DNA of 64,000 nucleotides from JAGVSR01 sp033765145 (lineage in GTDB: Bacteria; Pseudomonadota; Alphaproteobacteria; Rhizobiales; Hyphomicrobiaceae). Numbering within the stretch: position 1 is the first letter of the stretch; every line of letters starts with the position of its first letter. Both the position numbers and the translations under genes were made by a program. The DNA lies in NCBI GenBank assembly GCA_033765145.1, contig JANRIH010000024.1, forward strand, positions 1 through 64,000. Reading direction: 5' to 3'. The notes under the pieces were generated by a model. The model did no database searches. It worked only from the letters and a program-made list of their open reading frames with translations, and was not told the origin of the DNA. Below are positions 36,032 through 44,685 of the stretch, piece after piece.

Positions 36032-37438
36032 TCAGTAGCGGTAGTGATCGGCCTTGAACGGGCCCTCGGCCTTGACGCCGATGTATTCGGCCTGATCCGG
36101 GCGCAGTTTCGTGAGCTTCACGCCGATCTTCTCGAGATGCAGGCGCGCGACCTTCTCGTCGAGGTGCTTCGGCAGCGTATAGACCTTGCGCTCGTACTTC
36201 CCCGGATTGGTCCAGAGTTCGATCTGGGCCAGCGTCTGGTTGGTGAACGATGCCGACATGACGAACGACGGATGGCCCATCGCGTTGCCGAGGTTCACGA
36301 GGCGGCCTTCCGACAGGAGCAGGATGCGGTGGCCGTCGGGGAACTCGATCTCGTCAACCTGCGGCTTCACGTTGCTCCACTTGAGGTTCTTCAAGCCGGC
36401 GACCTGAATCTCGTTGTCGAAGTGACCGATGTTGCACACGATGGCGCGATCCTTCATGGCGCGCATGTGGTCGATCGTGATGACATCCTTGTTGCCGGTT
36501 GCGGTGACGAAAATGTCGGCACGAGGTGCAGCCTCTTCCATCGTCGTGACCTCATAGCCCTCCATGGCGGCCTGGAGTGCGCAGATCGGGTCGATTTCGG
36601 AGACGATCACGCGGCAGCCGGCCTGACGGAGAGAAGCGGCCGAGCCTTTGCCGACGTCGCCGAAGCCGGCGACCATGGCGATCTTGCCGGCCATCATGAC
36701 GTCCGTGCCGCGGCGGATGCCGTCGACCAGCGATTCGCGGCAGCCGTAGAGGTTGTCGAACTTCGACTTCGTCACGGCGTCGTTGACGTTGATGGCGGGG
36801 AACAGAAGCTTGCCGGCCTTCTGCATTTCGTAGAGCCGGTGAACACCGGTCGTCGTTTCCTCGGACACGCCACGAATCGACTTCGCGACCTCACCGAACC
36901 AGCCTTTCGGCTGCTCCTTGAGCGAGCGCTTGATGAGTGCGAAGAGGATTTCCTCTTCCTCGGAGCCTGGCTTGTCGAGGAACGCCGTGTCGCCGCCTTC
37001 GGCGCGGACGCCCAAGTGGATGTAGAGGGTCGCGTCGCCACCATCATCGAGGATCATGTTCGGCATGCCGCCGTCGCCCCACTCGAAGAGTTTGTGGGTG
37101 TAATTCCAGTAGTCGACGAGGCTCTCGCCCTTCCAGGCGAAGACTGGGATGCCGGCGGCGGCGATGGCGGCCGCGGCGTGGTCCTGGGTCGAATAGATGT
37201 TGCACGAGACCCAGCGGATGTCGGCGCCGAGGGCCTTCAATGTCTCGATCAAGACGGCCGTCTGGATCGTCATGTGCAACGAGCCGGCAATGCGTGCGCC
37301 CTTCAGAGGCTGGGCCGGACCGTATTCGGCGCGCGTCGCCATTAGGCCGGGCATTTCCGTCTCGGCGATCGAGATTTCCTTCCGGCCCCATTCGGCGAGG
37401 CCGATGTCCTTGACGATGTAGTCGGTGGTGGCGGGCAT
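36032..37438 (-). CDS. ahcY: Adenosylhomocysteinase (SAH hydrolase)
   Basis: A 468-residue NAD-dependent enzyme that splits S-adenosylhomocysteine into homocysteine and adenosine, keeping the methyl cycle running. The Rossmann motif is VAGFGDVGKGSA; SCNIYSTQDHAAAAIA and the C-terminal KADHYRY are family hallmarks, and the length is normal. It begins a minus-strand run and is preceded by a ~490-bp divergent region with a candidate operator. Confidence 0.98.
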   Translation of the reverse strand: MPATTDYIVKDIGLAEWGRKEISIAETEMPGLMATRAEYGPAQPLKGARIAGSLHMTIQTAVLIETLKALGADIRWVSCNIYSTQDHAAAAIAAAGIPVFAWKGESLVDYWNYTHKLFEWGDGGMPNMILDDGGDATLYIHLGVRAEGGDTAFLDKPGSEEEEILFALIKRSLKEQPKGWFGEVAKSIRGVSEETTTGVHRLYEMQKAGKLLFPAINVNDAVTKSKFDNLYGCRESLVDGIRRGTDVMMAGKIAMVAGFGDVGKGSAASLRQAGCRVIVSEIDPICALQAAMEGYEVTTMEEAAPRADIFVTATGNKDVITIDHMRAMKDRAIVCNIGHFDNEIQVAGLKNLKWSNVKPQVDEIEFPDGHRILLLSEGRLVNLGNAMGHPSFVMSASFTNQTLAQIELWTNPGKYERKVYTLPKHLDEKVARLHLEKIGVKLTKLRPDQAEYIGVKAEGPFKADHYRY

Positions 37439-37630
37439 TCAGGGCTCCCTAGACGGTGGTTCAAACGTTCGGTTTGCGGCCGTGGCCGTAGCGATTTCGC
37501 GGTCGGTGGGTCGCGGTCGGGTCCGGCGGCGCGCGAACGGTGCCGGGTCCGGTCCGGCCGCACGCCCCGGAGGCCTTTGCCGCTGGCTCCGCCCCGGCTC
37601 CCTATACCGGCGTGCTTCCTGAGGGGCAAC

Positions 37631-37655
37631 AAGATATATGCAAGTCTTTATATCT
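37631..37655 (-). promoter_or_regulatory. Candidate operator upstream of ahcY
   Basis: On the minus strand the sequence GATATAAAGACTTGCATATA, followed by TC, is an imperfect palindrome (GATAT..ATATC). It resembles the AT-rich GATATAAAG-type palindromes described for ArsR-family regulators of SAM/SAH metabolism in proteobacteria. It lies ~195 bp upstream of the ahcY start. The similarity is from memory and by eye only. Confidence 0.3.
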
Positions 37656-37770
37656 GCATAGATCTGCGATCGGATCGGGTCATGACGCAAGGCCCGACAC
37701 CCGCAGTCGCTATCCGTCCTCAGTAAAATTCCAAGTATTTCAGTGGTGTCCCAAGCTTACTTTATTAATT

Positions 37771-37790
37771 TTGTATTGCTTTGAATACAA
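37771..37790. promoter_or_regulatory. Perfect inverted repeat upstream of the VWA gene
   Basis: TTGTATT (37771-37777) and AATACAA (37784-37790) form a perfect 7-bp inverted repeat with a 6-nt spacer, 140 bp before the VWA start, in an AT-rich promoter region. The geometry suits a dimeric repressor or activator; the regulator is unknown. Confidence 0.4.
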
Positions 37791-37929
37791 TAATTTGAAC
37801 AAAATTCTATATTCATACAAGTTTTACTCAGATTAAATTCCCTCTCTGTTTCTACGTATCTTAACTTTTACTACGAACACTGAGTCTAATAATCCAGCAT
37901 GCTCTGAAATCGAGGAGGCACTGACAGTC

Positions 37930-39363
37930 ATGACCGACGTTGTGAAGAACCGGCAGCGCCGTGGCGCCGTGGCCGTCGTTCGGCGCACTCGGGGGGCCAT
38001 TTCTGATTTTGTGGCCAATCGCGGTGGCGACATCGCAATCATGTTCGGCCTCATGGCGCTTGCCATGTTCGCGGCCATGGGCGCTGCGGTCGATATCGCG
38101 CGCTGGCTGCACGCGCGGCAAGACACGCTTGCGGCTCTCGATGCGGCGGTGCTGGCCGGTGGTCGCCAATTGCAGGTCGGTGCCGACCATGGGACGGCTG
38201 AGGCCTCAGCGATGCGCTACTACAAGTCGAACACGAAGTCCCGGCTTCCGCTGGCTGTCGATACCATTGCATTTTCAGTCCAAGACGACGGGATGGCGTT
38301 CGGCGTCACCGGCAATGCCTCGATCGAAACGCCGGTCCTCGCGATCTTCGGAATCGATACGCTGCCGCTGCTCAATCTCTCGGGGTCCGAATACTCGAAG
38401 GCACAGCTCGCCGTCGGCGGCAATTCAGACATCGACCTCGAGATCGGCCTCATGCTCGACGTTTCAGGCTCGATGGCCGGAACGAAAGTCGACGACATGA
38501 AGGAGGCCGCGAAGGACCTCGTCAACATCGTCGTCTGGGACGACCAGAGCGAGCACACGGCACGTGTCGCACTCGTTCCATTCTCGGCCGCGGTGCGTCC
38601 TCCGACGTGGCTCTACGATCAGGTCGCAGACCCGGCCATGAGCGCGGCCAAGTACGGCCCGGGACACATGAACGCGAAATGCGGCGGCACGTGCCAGAAG
38701 CGGTTCGAACGCGCGTCCCCGTGTGCCGTCGAGCGGTCGGGGACCAATGCCTACACCGATGCCTTGCCGAGTGCCAACAAATGGATCATGCCGATGTACG
38801 TCGAGCGTTCGCCGACGCGATCGGAATGCCCGCTCGGATCGCGCAGCGAAATCGTTCCGTTGTCGAATGACAAAGCGATGCTCGTCGACAAGATCGACCG
38901 TCTGACGGTCAGCGGGACGACCGCCGGGCATCTCGGCACCGCATGGGCCTGGTACATGATCTCGCCCAAGTGGGCGCCGATCCTGCCCGAGGCCAGCAAG
39001 CCCGCGGCCTATGATGGGACCAAGACCAACAAGATCGCGATCCTGATGACGGACGGCGAATACAATACGCAATACACCGTGCATGGTATCGCGAGCGGCA
39101 CGGCGAATGCGCCGACACCGAATTCGCCTGCCAACGCCACGTCGGACAATCAGGCGAAGGCACTGTGCACGGCCATGAAGGCGGAAGGCATCACGGTCTA
39201 TACCGTCGGCTTCGATCTCGGCGGCAATCAGAGCGCGATCAATACGCTCGAACGATGTGCGACGACGCCCGGGCACGCGTATCTCGCGGACGACGGCGCT
39301 GGTTTGAAGCAGGCGTTCCGTGACATCGCGCTCAAGATCTCGGCGCTCTACCTGTCGAAGTAG
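37930..39363 (+). CDS. TadE/TadG-like membrane protein with von Willebrand factor A domain
   Basis: A 477-residue protein. After a basic N-terminus (residues 1-33) one TM segment (about 36-56, DIAIMFGLMALAMFAAMGAAVDIARW) matches the TadE/G/Flp pilus-assembly anchor. A periplasmic stretch follows, then a VWA domain from about residue 170 with the MIDAS motif DVSGS (in LMLDVSGSMAG), the AVRPP region, and DGEYNTQ later. Four or more cysteines lie in the VWA insertion. Such proteins are tethered to the inner membrane and may help pilus or surface-structure assembly. No other tad genes are nearby. It interrupts the usual ptsH-ahcY neighbourhood. Confidence 0.88.
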   Translation: MTDVVKNRQRRGAVAVVRRTRGAISDFVANRGGDIAIMFGLMALAMFAAMGAAVDIARWLHARQDTLAALDAAVLAGGRQLQVGADHGTAEASAMRYYKSNTKSRLPLAVDTIAFSVQDDGMAFGVTGNASIETPVLAIFGIDTLPLLNLSGSEYSKAQLAVGGNSDIDLEIGLMLDVSGSMAGTKVDDMKEAAKDLVNIVVWDDQSEHTARVALVPFSAAVRPPTWLYDQVADPAMSAAKYGPGHMNAKCGGTCQKRFERASPCAVERSGTNAYTDALPSANKWIMPMYVERSPTRSECPLGSRSEIVPLSNDKAMLVDKIDRLTVSGTTAGHLGTAWAWYMISPKWAPILPEASKPAAYDGTKTNKIAILMTDGEYNTQYTVHGIASGTANAPTPNSPANATSDNQAKALCTAMKAEGITVYTVGFDLGGNQSAINTLERCATTPGHAYLADDGAGLKQAFRDIALKISALYLSK

Positions 39364-39417
39364 TCGCAGAAGTGGACGGACGACTTCGGGCCCGGCGGCT
39401 ATGCCATGCTGCCGGGC

Positions 39418-39720
39418 TCAGCCGTCTTCGGCGAGTTCTTCGCCGAACCCCGTCTCGACGAGGTTGACGAGGGCTTCGAGTGCTTCGGGCCCCTCGGGAC
39501 CATCGGCGCGGATATGGAGCTGCGATCCTGGTCCAGCTGCGAGCATCATGAGACCCATGATCGAAGTGCCGCCGACCGACTGGCCGTCGCGCGTGACGAC
39601 GATATTAGCTTTGTAGGTTTCAGCGCACTTCACGAACTTCGCCGATGCCCGCGCGTGCAAACCCTTGCGGTTGATGACCGTCACGACGGCTTCGGGATGC
39701 GGACTGTCGATCTGCGGCAT
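39418..39720 (-). CDS. ptsH: HPr family phosphocarrier protein
   Basis: A 100-residue phosphocarrier of the nitrogen-type PTS. The phosphorylatable His is in NRKGLHARASAKF and the regulatory Ser in GGTSIMGLMML, the site used by HPr kinase. In alphaproteobacteria this HPr acts with EI-Ntr and the adjacent EIIA in regulation rather than sugar uptake. It is 6 bp downstream of ptsIIA. Confidence 0.95.
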   Translation of the reverse strand: MPQIDSPHPEAVVTVINRKGLHARASAKFVKCAETYKANIVVTRDGQSVGGTSIMGLMMLAAGPGSQLHIRADGPEGPEALEALVNLVETGFGEELAEDG

Positions 39721-39726
39721 CGGGGC

Positions 39727-40131
39727 TCAGCTCTCGCCCGACAGCTCTTGGCTGGCCACCTTGATGTATTTGCGGCCCGCCTCACGAGCGCGCGAGACGG
39801 CTTCAGCCATCGGCAATTCGCGCCGGAGACTCGCGAGCTTCACGAGGATCGGGAGATTGATCCCCGCGATCACCTCCGCTTTGGATTCGTCCATGATCGA
39901 AATCGCGAGGTTCGACGGCGTGCCGCCGAACATGTCCGTCAGAATGATGACGCCTTCGCCTTCGTCGGCGCGCCGCGTGGCTTCGAGAATCTCGGCGCGG
40001 CGCAACTGCATATCGTCCTCGGGACCGATCGACACCGTCTCGAGCAAAGGCTGACGTCCGACGATGTGCTCGAGTGCGGAGCGGAACTCCTGCGCCAGAC
40101 CGCCATGAGTGACAATGACCAATCCAATCAT
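39727..40131 (-). CDS. PTS EIIA component, mannose (EIIA-Man) family
   Basis: A 134-residue phosphoacceptor domain. I start it at ATG 40131 (MIGLVIVTHGGLA), with the active-site His in VTHGG. The DMFGGTPSN motif is typical of EIIA-Man. No IIB/IIC/IID permease genes are present, so it is part of the regulatory PTS, and it is immediately followed by ptsH. The open frame to 40218 is a spurious extension. Confidence 0.94.
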   Translation of the reverse strand: MIGLVIVTHGGLAQEFRSALEHIVGRQPLLETVSIGPEDDMQLRRAEILEATRRADEGEGVIILTDMFGGTPSNLAISIMDESKAEVIAGINLPILVKLASLRRELPMAEAVSRAREAGRKYIKVASQELSGES

Positions 40132-40353
40132 GCCGCTTTGCTCTGCATGTTGCGACGCTTCTCGAGCGAGGCCGGCCGCATCTCGGCACACGCGTGGCGA
40201 GGCTGGGGATCGCCCCATCGCCCACCTTCCGGAGCCAACCAGAGGGGCCCGCCACCTGGCGGCCGGAGACTTACAACTGTTCGGCGGACGATCAAAGAGG
40301 TTTGGGTCGCAGCGCGCGGGTCCGTCCCCCCGATTGCGCTCTGGGCGTTGTAC

Positions 40354-40836
40354 TCAAGTCCTATCTCCGAGCCAGGGCTGGCGTTCGAGGGCCATGGCCA
40401 ATTTCAGGGGGGCGGATGCCTCGAACGCGGCCAGCCGCATGACGGGCAGTTCGAGGCCCATGATGATTTCGGTCGGCCACGGATCGGGATAGCGCTCGAC
40501 ACCGCCGGACACGACAAGATCGACGAGGAGGACAACTGGAGCGGGTGCGTGGAAGGGTACGCGTAGAATTCCGAGCCCGCGCACTTCGATGAGACCGGCC
40601 AAGGGAGCGGGCGATGACGCCAAGAGTTCGATCCCGACGCGCGTCAGGCAGACCTGGTCATCGGCCACGAGTTCCATGGGCGCCGGTGCAAGGACCGAAC
40701 GCGCCAGGCCGAGGCACCGGAGGGCGAGATCGGATTTCCCGCTTCCCGATTGGCCGCGGATCAACGCCGCGCGCGGCCCGAGGCGGACGGCCGTTGCATG
40801 GACGATGAGAGACGGATTATCCGAACCGGCGGCCAC
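40354..40836 (-). CDS. hprK: HPr kinase/phosphorylase, short form
   Basis: A 160-residue kinase acting on the Ser of HPr. The GTG start at 40836 follows an excellent GGAGGA and overlaps the chvG stop by 20 bp. This is preferable to the open frame to 40980. It has Walker A GQSGSGKS (28-35), the VADDQVCL segment and the HprK signature IEVRGLGIL. The N-terminal domain of Gram-positive HprK is absent, as is normal for alphaproteobacteria. Confidence 0.93.
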   Translation of the reverse strand: MAAGSDNPSLIVHATAVRLGPRAALIRGQSGSGKSDLALRCLGLARSVLAPAPMELVADDQVCLTRVGIELLASSPAPLAGLIEVRGLGILRVPFHAPAPVVLLVDLVVSGGVERYPDPWPTEIIMGLELPVMRLAAFEASAPLKLAMALERQPWLGDRT

Positions 40837-42682
40837 CGGCCGATCCTCCGCGCTGGGTCGTCTGAAGGCGCGGCAGGCGCACGACAAAGCGCGCGCCGTC
40901 GGGTGGCGTCTCGGGACCCGCGCCGGATCGCCGGCGGTTCTCGGCCCAGATCTCACCCTCGTGCGCTCTGATGATCTCACGTGAAATCGACAACCCGAGG
41001 CCCGAGTTCTTGCCGCGCAAAGCCTCGGATTGGGGTCGGTCGGTATAGAAGCGGTCGAAGATGATGGCGAGGCGGTCGTCCGGGATGCCCGGACCGCTAT
41101 CGTCGATCATGATGTCCACGTGGGTCGGGGAGTGGCTCAGCCGGACGACCACTTCGCTTTCTGGAGGTGAGAATGAGACGGCGTTGTCGATGAGATTGGT
41201 GACGACCTGGCCGAGACGGCCTTCGTCGCCATTGACCATGAACGCGAGCGGGTCGCGCGTCGGCTCGGCGTCGATGCGGACTTTTCGGGTATCTTCCGAG
41301 AGAATGTCGCGGAAGATCAGCGCGACGCTCTCGATCACGCTGGTGACGCTGGTCGGCTTCATGGCCTGGCGCGCGAGTTCCGCGTCCAGGCGCGACGCGT
41401 TCGAGACGTCGGTGATGAGACGATTGAGGCGCTTCAACTCGTTCTGGATCTGACGCACGAGTTCGTCCCGCTGCTCGAGTGTTTTTGCGTAGACGAGACT
41501 TTCTGCGGTCGAGCGGGCCGCGGTCAGCGGATTCTTCAGTTCGTGAGCCACGTCTGCCGCGAAACTTTCGCTCGCCTCGATCCGCCGATATAGCGCGGCC
41601 GTCATCGCCCGGAACGCCTTGGCGAGCTGGCCGACCTCGTCGTTGCGATCCGAATAGTCGGGCAGGTCCTGCCGTGCGGAGATGTTGCGCGAAACAAGCT
41701 CGGCGGCTTCGGAGAGGCGGCGGATCGGACCGGCGACAGTGCGCGCCAGAACGAGCGAGGAGATGATCGTCGCGATGAGCGCGATGGCGGCCAATGTCAG
41801 GATGCGCTGGCGCTCGCGCATCAGGGTGCGGTCGATTTCGCCGGGCTTTGTCGAAAGGAGGAGCGCGCCAAGAATCGCATTCGCGCGACGGATGGGGACG
41901 GCCATGGAGACGATCTGCTCGCCGTCCTCATTCAAGAGTAGAAGCGGTGTTGGCGTTCCGGCCAGCGCCGCGCGGACTTCGGGATAAGCCGTACCCTTGG
42001 CGTTTCCGATCTCGCGATAGACGGGGAGGTGCTCGTCGATGACGAACGACGTCAATCGCGTCCAGAAGTTCTTCGTCTTGGGTTTCTTGTCCGGTTCGGC
42101 GGCGGCCGGTCGTGTCAACTGTCCGCGAACGAGAAATTCGGCGCTGTCGACGATCGGCGTGCCGTCGCGGCCGTAGATGCGCGCACGGTTCTTGGTGTGC
42201 TGAATGAGGCGGCGCAGGATCGGTGTCACGCGCGCGGGATTGATCGAGAGCTGGAGGGCCGCAAAGCCGTCGTCCCGAAAGGGAACCTGGAAAGCGCCGC
42301 CTGACTTGTCGAGATCGATCTCGATGTTGCCGCCCTTTTCGACGCGCGCGTCGCACGCGATCGCGGCCGCGATCAGTTCGCCCTGTGTGCGGAGACTTTC
42401 CTTTTTCGCGTCCACCAGCCATTCGTGATACTGGTTGAAGTAGAGAATGCCGCCGATCATGATCACGAGTCCGGCGAGGTTGGCGATCAGGATGCGCCTA
42501 ACGAGGCTCGCCGAGGTGAGCTGAAAGAGCCTGAAGCGCGAGAGGCGGCGCGCGATGCGGCGAGGTTGCAGGCGGCGGAGCGCCGACGCAATCCGTCGGC
42601 CGGCCTTCGACATCCAATCGTCGAGACCGCCCAACGGCGGAAAGCGCTCCGACTCGAACGTCACGTCAGGGCTCCGATCCAC
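40817..42682 (-). CDS. chvG: Sensor histidine kinase ChvG (ExoS/BvrS type)
   Basis: A ~621-residue inner-membrane kinase that, with ChvI, controls envelope, acid and exopolysaccharide responses in rhizobia. TM segments are at about 62-82 and 293-313 around a ~210-residue periplasmic sensor domain. HAMP follows (~313-366), then the H-box FAADVAHELKNPLT with H380, and ATPase motifs NLIDNAVSF, DDSGPGIP and GLGLSISREI. The frame opens with GTG at 42682; GTG at 42664 behind GGAG is an alternative start. chvI lies directly upstream. Confidence 0.95.
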   Translation of the reverse strand: MDRSPDVTFESERFPPLGGLDDWMSKAGRRIASALRRLQPRRIARRLSRFRLFQLTSASLVRRILIANLAGLVIMIGGILYFNQYHEWLVDAKKESLRTQGELIAAAIACDARVEKGGNIEIDLDKSGGAFQVPFRDDGFAALQLSINPARVTPILRRLIQHTKNRARIYGRDGTPIVDSAEFLVRGQLTRPAAAEPDKKPKTKNFWTRLTSFVIDEHLPVYREIGNAKGTAYPEVRAALAGTPTPLLLLNEDGEQIVSMAVPIRRANAILGALLLSTKPGEIDRTLMRERQRILTLAAIALIATIISSLVLARTVAGPIRRLSEAAELVSRNISARQDLPDYSDRNDEVGQLAKAFRAMTAALYRRIEASESFAADVAHELKNPLTAARSTAESLVYAKTLEQRDELVRQIQNELKRLNRLITDVSNASRLDAELARQAMKPTSVTSVIESVALIFRDILSEDTRKVRIDAEPTRDPLAFMVNGDEGRLGQVVTNLIDNAVSFSPPESEVVVRLSHSPTHVDIMIDDSGPGIPDDRLAIIFDRFYTDRPQSEALRGKNSGLGLSISREIIRAHEGEIWAENRRRSGAGPETPPDGARFVVRLPRLQTTQRGGSAGGRRFG

Positions 42683-42793
42683 AGTTCCAGCTCAACAGCC
42701 GGCACGTTGCTCGCACGAGGGCGCCGGAGAGGCCACGGGTGCCCGTTCGTCAAGGAGTCGGGGGCGTTCCCGGCGCTGGTGGCGGCGTGACGA

Positions 42794-43498
42794 CTATTCC
42801 TTGAAGCGGTAGCCGACGCCGTAGAGTGTCTCGATCACGTCGAAGTCGTCGTCGACCTGCTTGAACTTCTTTCTCAAGCGCTTGATGTGGCTGTCGATGG
42901 TGCGGTCGTCGACGTACACCTGATCGTCGTAGGCCGCATCCATTAGAGCATCGCGGGTCTTGACGACGCCCGGCCGTGTCGCGAGGGCCTGAAGGATCAG
43001 GAACTCGGTCACCGTCAGGGTGACGGGCCGGTTGTCCCAATGGCAGGTGTGACGCTCGGGGTCGAGCTTCAGTTTCCCCCGCTCGAGCGTGCGCGACACC
43101 TCGGGCTGGGCGGGTTGGCCGTCCTTCGGCGCGAAGCGGCGCAGGATCGCGCGGACGCGCTCGACGATCAGGCGCTGGGAGAACGGCTTCGTGATGTAAT
43201 CGTCGGCGCCCATCTTGAGGCCGAACAACTCGTCGATTTCCTCGTCCTTCGATGTGAGGAAGATCACCGGCATGTCGGACTGCTGGCGGACGCGGCGGAG
43301 GAGTTCCATGCCGTCCATGCGCGGCATCTTGATATCGAAGATGCCGAGATCGGCGGGGTCTTCCGACAGGGCCTCGAGGGCCGAGGCGCCGTCGTTGTAG
43401 GTGCGCACTTTGTAACCTTCGGCTTCGAGCGCCATGCCGAGCGAGGTCAGAATATTGCGCTCATCGTCGACCAGCGCGATCGTGGTCTTCTCTTTCAT
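42794..43498 (-). CDS. chvI: Response regulator ChvI (OmpR family)
   Basis: A 234-residue transcription factor. The receiver has acidic pocket VDDE (10-13), phospho-acceptor D55 in FDIKMPRMDG and K105-type FLTSKDEE. The winged-helix DNA-binding domain ends with RTIDSHIKRLRKKF and TLYGVGYRF. It is the partner of ChvG. In Sinorhizobium the pair represses motility and stimulates succinoglycan synthesis, so it is a candidate regulator of the surface polysaccharide genes further on; that is inference. Confidence 0.96.
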   Translation of the reverse strand: MKEKTTIALVDDERNILTSLGMALEAEGYKVRTYNDGASALEALSEDPADLGIFDIKMPRMDGMELLRRVRQQSDMPVIFLTSKDEEIDELFGLKMGADDYITKPFSQRLIVERVRAILRRFAPKDGQPAQPEVSRTLERGKLKLDPERHTCHWDNRPVTLTVTEFLILQALATRPGVVKTRDALMDAAYDDQVYVDDRTIDSHIKRLRKKFKQVDDDFDVIETLYGVGYRFKE

Positions 43499-43685
43499 GA
43501 TCCGTCATCCTCGTAGCGGGCTCGTAGCGGGCGCTCACGGCAGCCCGGCCCGCGGCGCATTATGGCCTCAACTTGGATCAATTGAGGCGATGCAGACTTG
43601 CACGCTTGCGGCTGAACCCTACCTGAACGGGCCGGGAACGCAATGAGGCAGCCCGGTTCGGGCTTCCCTGAAGAAAGGACGACCG

Positions 43686-44423
43686 ATGACCGAGACGGGT
43701 CGAGACGAAGGTCCGGACGTGGCCGCGCGGCGCATACTCCGCCGTTCGCTCAAAGGGTCGCTCGCGACCCTCGCGCGGGACGGCGGCGGCCCCTACGCCT
43801 CGCTCGTGGCCATCGCGACGGAGCCGGACGGCACGCCGATCCTGCTCATCTCGCGTCTCGCACTTCACACGCAGAATTTGTTGGCAGATCCGAGGGCTAG
43901 CCTGCTTCTGGACGGGACGGATGGGGCCGGAAACCCGCTCGCGGGCGGGCGGGTCTCGATCCAGGGCCGTGTCCTGCCGGCGGTCAGCGAGACGCACAGG
44001 AGGCGATACCTTTCGCGCCACCCCGAGGCCGAGCTGTACGCCGGGTTTGCGGATTTCGACTTCTATACTTTCGACATCGCGAACGCGCATTTCGTGGGCG
44101 GGTTCGGACGCATCATCGATCTCACGCGCGACGAACTGCTCGTCGATCACTCAGCCGCGTCGGATCTCGTGGCCGGCGAAGCGGACGTCATTGCGCACAT
44201 GAACAAGGATCACGCCGATGCGGTCGCACTTTATGCCGCACATTCGACGGGCGGGGCCGTCGAGCCGGGCGCCTGGCGGATGACCGGGGTCGATCCGGAA
44301 GGGTTCGATCTCGCGAGCGCCGGACGGTCTGCTAGAATAAATTTCTCGAATATTGCCCGCTCACCGAATGAAGTTCGCGTCGAACTCGTGAAGCTCGTCA
44401 AAAGGCTTCGGGTCGGCGATTGA
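43686..44423 (+). CDS. HugZ-like pyridoxamine 5'-phosphate oxidase-fold protein
   Basis: A 245-residue protein. Residues ~15-150 form the split beta-barrel of the PNPOx-like family (GSLATLARDGGGPYASLV, LLISRLALHTQNL, RLSIQG-type VSIQG). The C-terminal ~80 residues match DUF2470, with HMNKDHADAV. Proteins of this layout include HugZ, a heme-degrading enzyme, but most are uncharacterised. The ATG at 43686 is preceded by GAAAGGAC. It is divergent from chvI, as in related genomes. Confidence 0.87.
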   Translation: MTETGRDEGPDVAARRILRRSLKGSLATLARDGGGPYASLVAIATEPDGTPILLISRLALHTQNLLADPRASLLLDGTDGAGNPLAGGRVSIQGRVLPAVSETHRRRYLSRHPEAELYAGFADFDFYTFDIANAHFVGGFGRIIDLTRDELLVDHSAASDLVAGEADVIAHMNKDHADAVALYAAHSTGGAVEPGAWRMTGVDPEGFDLASAGRSARINFSNIARSPNEVRVELVKLVKRLRVGD

Positions 44424-44685
44424 CGTTCGCCGGCGCATCGCAGGAATGCTCGTTCGACTATGGGCCGATTGAGTGCACTTCGTTGGTGACGTACCGCTAA
44501 TTCAGGTGGGACTAGACTACCCATTGGTGTAGTGTCTCGCCCTCTGAAGCGTCCGGCGCTGAACGATCGGGCGAACCATTTTCGCGTCCCAAGGGAGCGA
44601 CCGCGCCCACCGACCGAACCCGTCGAACTCGGGTGCCGGAGGTCGAGAGACCGAGCCGGTCCCCTCGCCCATGAGACTGGAATCC

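Larger units (their letters stand above)
37439..37929. other. Divergent intergenic region between ahcY and the VWA gene, half GC-rich and half AT-rich
   Basis: These 491 bp contain no convincing gene. The ahcY-proximal half (37439-37620) is very GC-rich. From about 37720 to 37880 the sequence becomes strongly AT-rich, unlike the rest of the window, and should hold the promoter of the VWA gene. A perfect inverted repeat TTGTATT-N6-AATACAA is at 37771-37790. The VWA start is preceded by GAGGAG at 37912-37917. I do not recognise a SAM or SAH riboswitch. Confidence 0.6.

Noticed and set aside
37439..37640. SAM or SAH riboswitch before ahcY
   Set aside because: I could not fit any known riboswitch core to the GC-rich leader.
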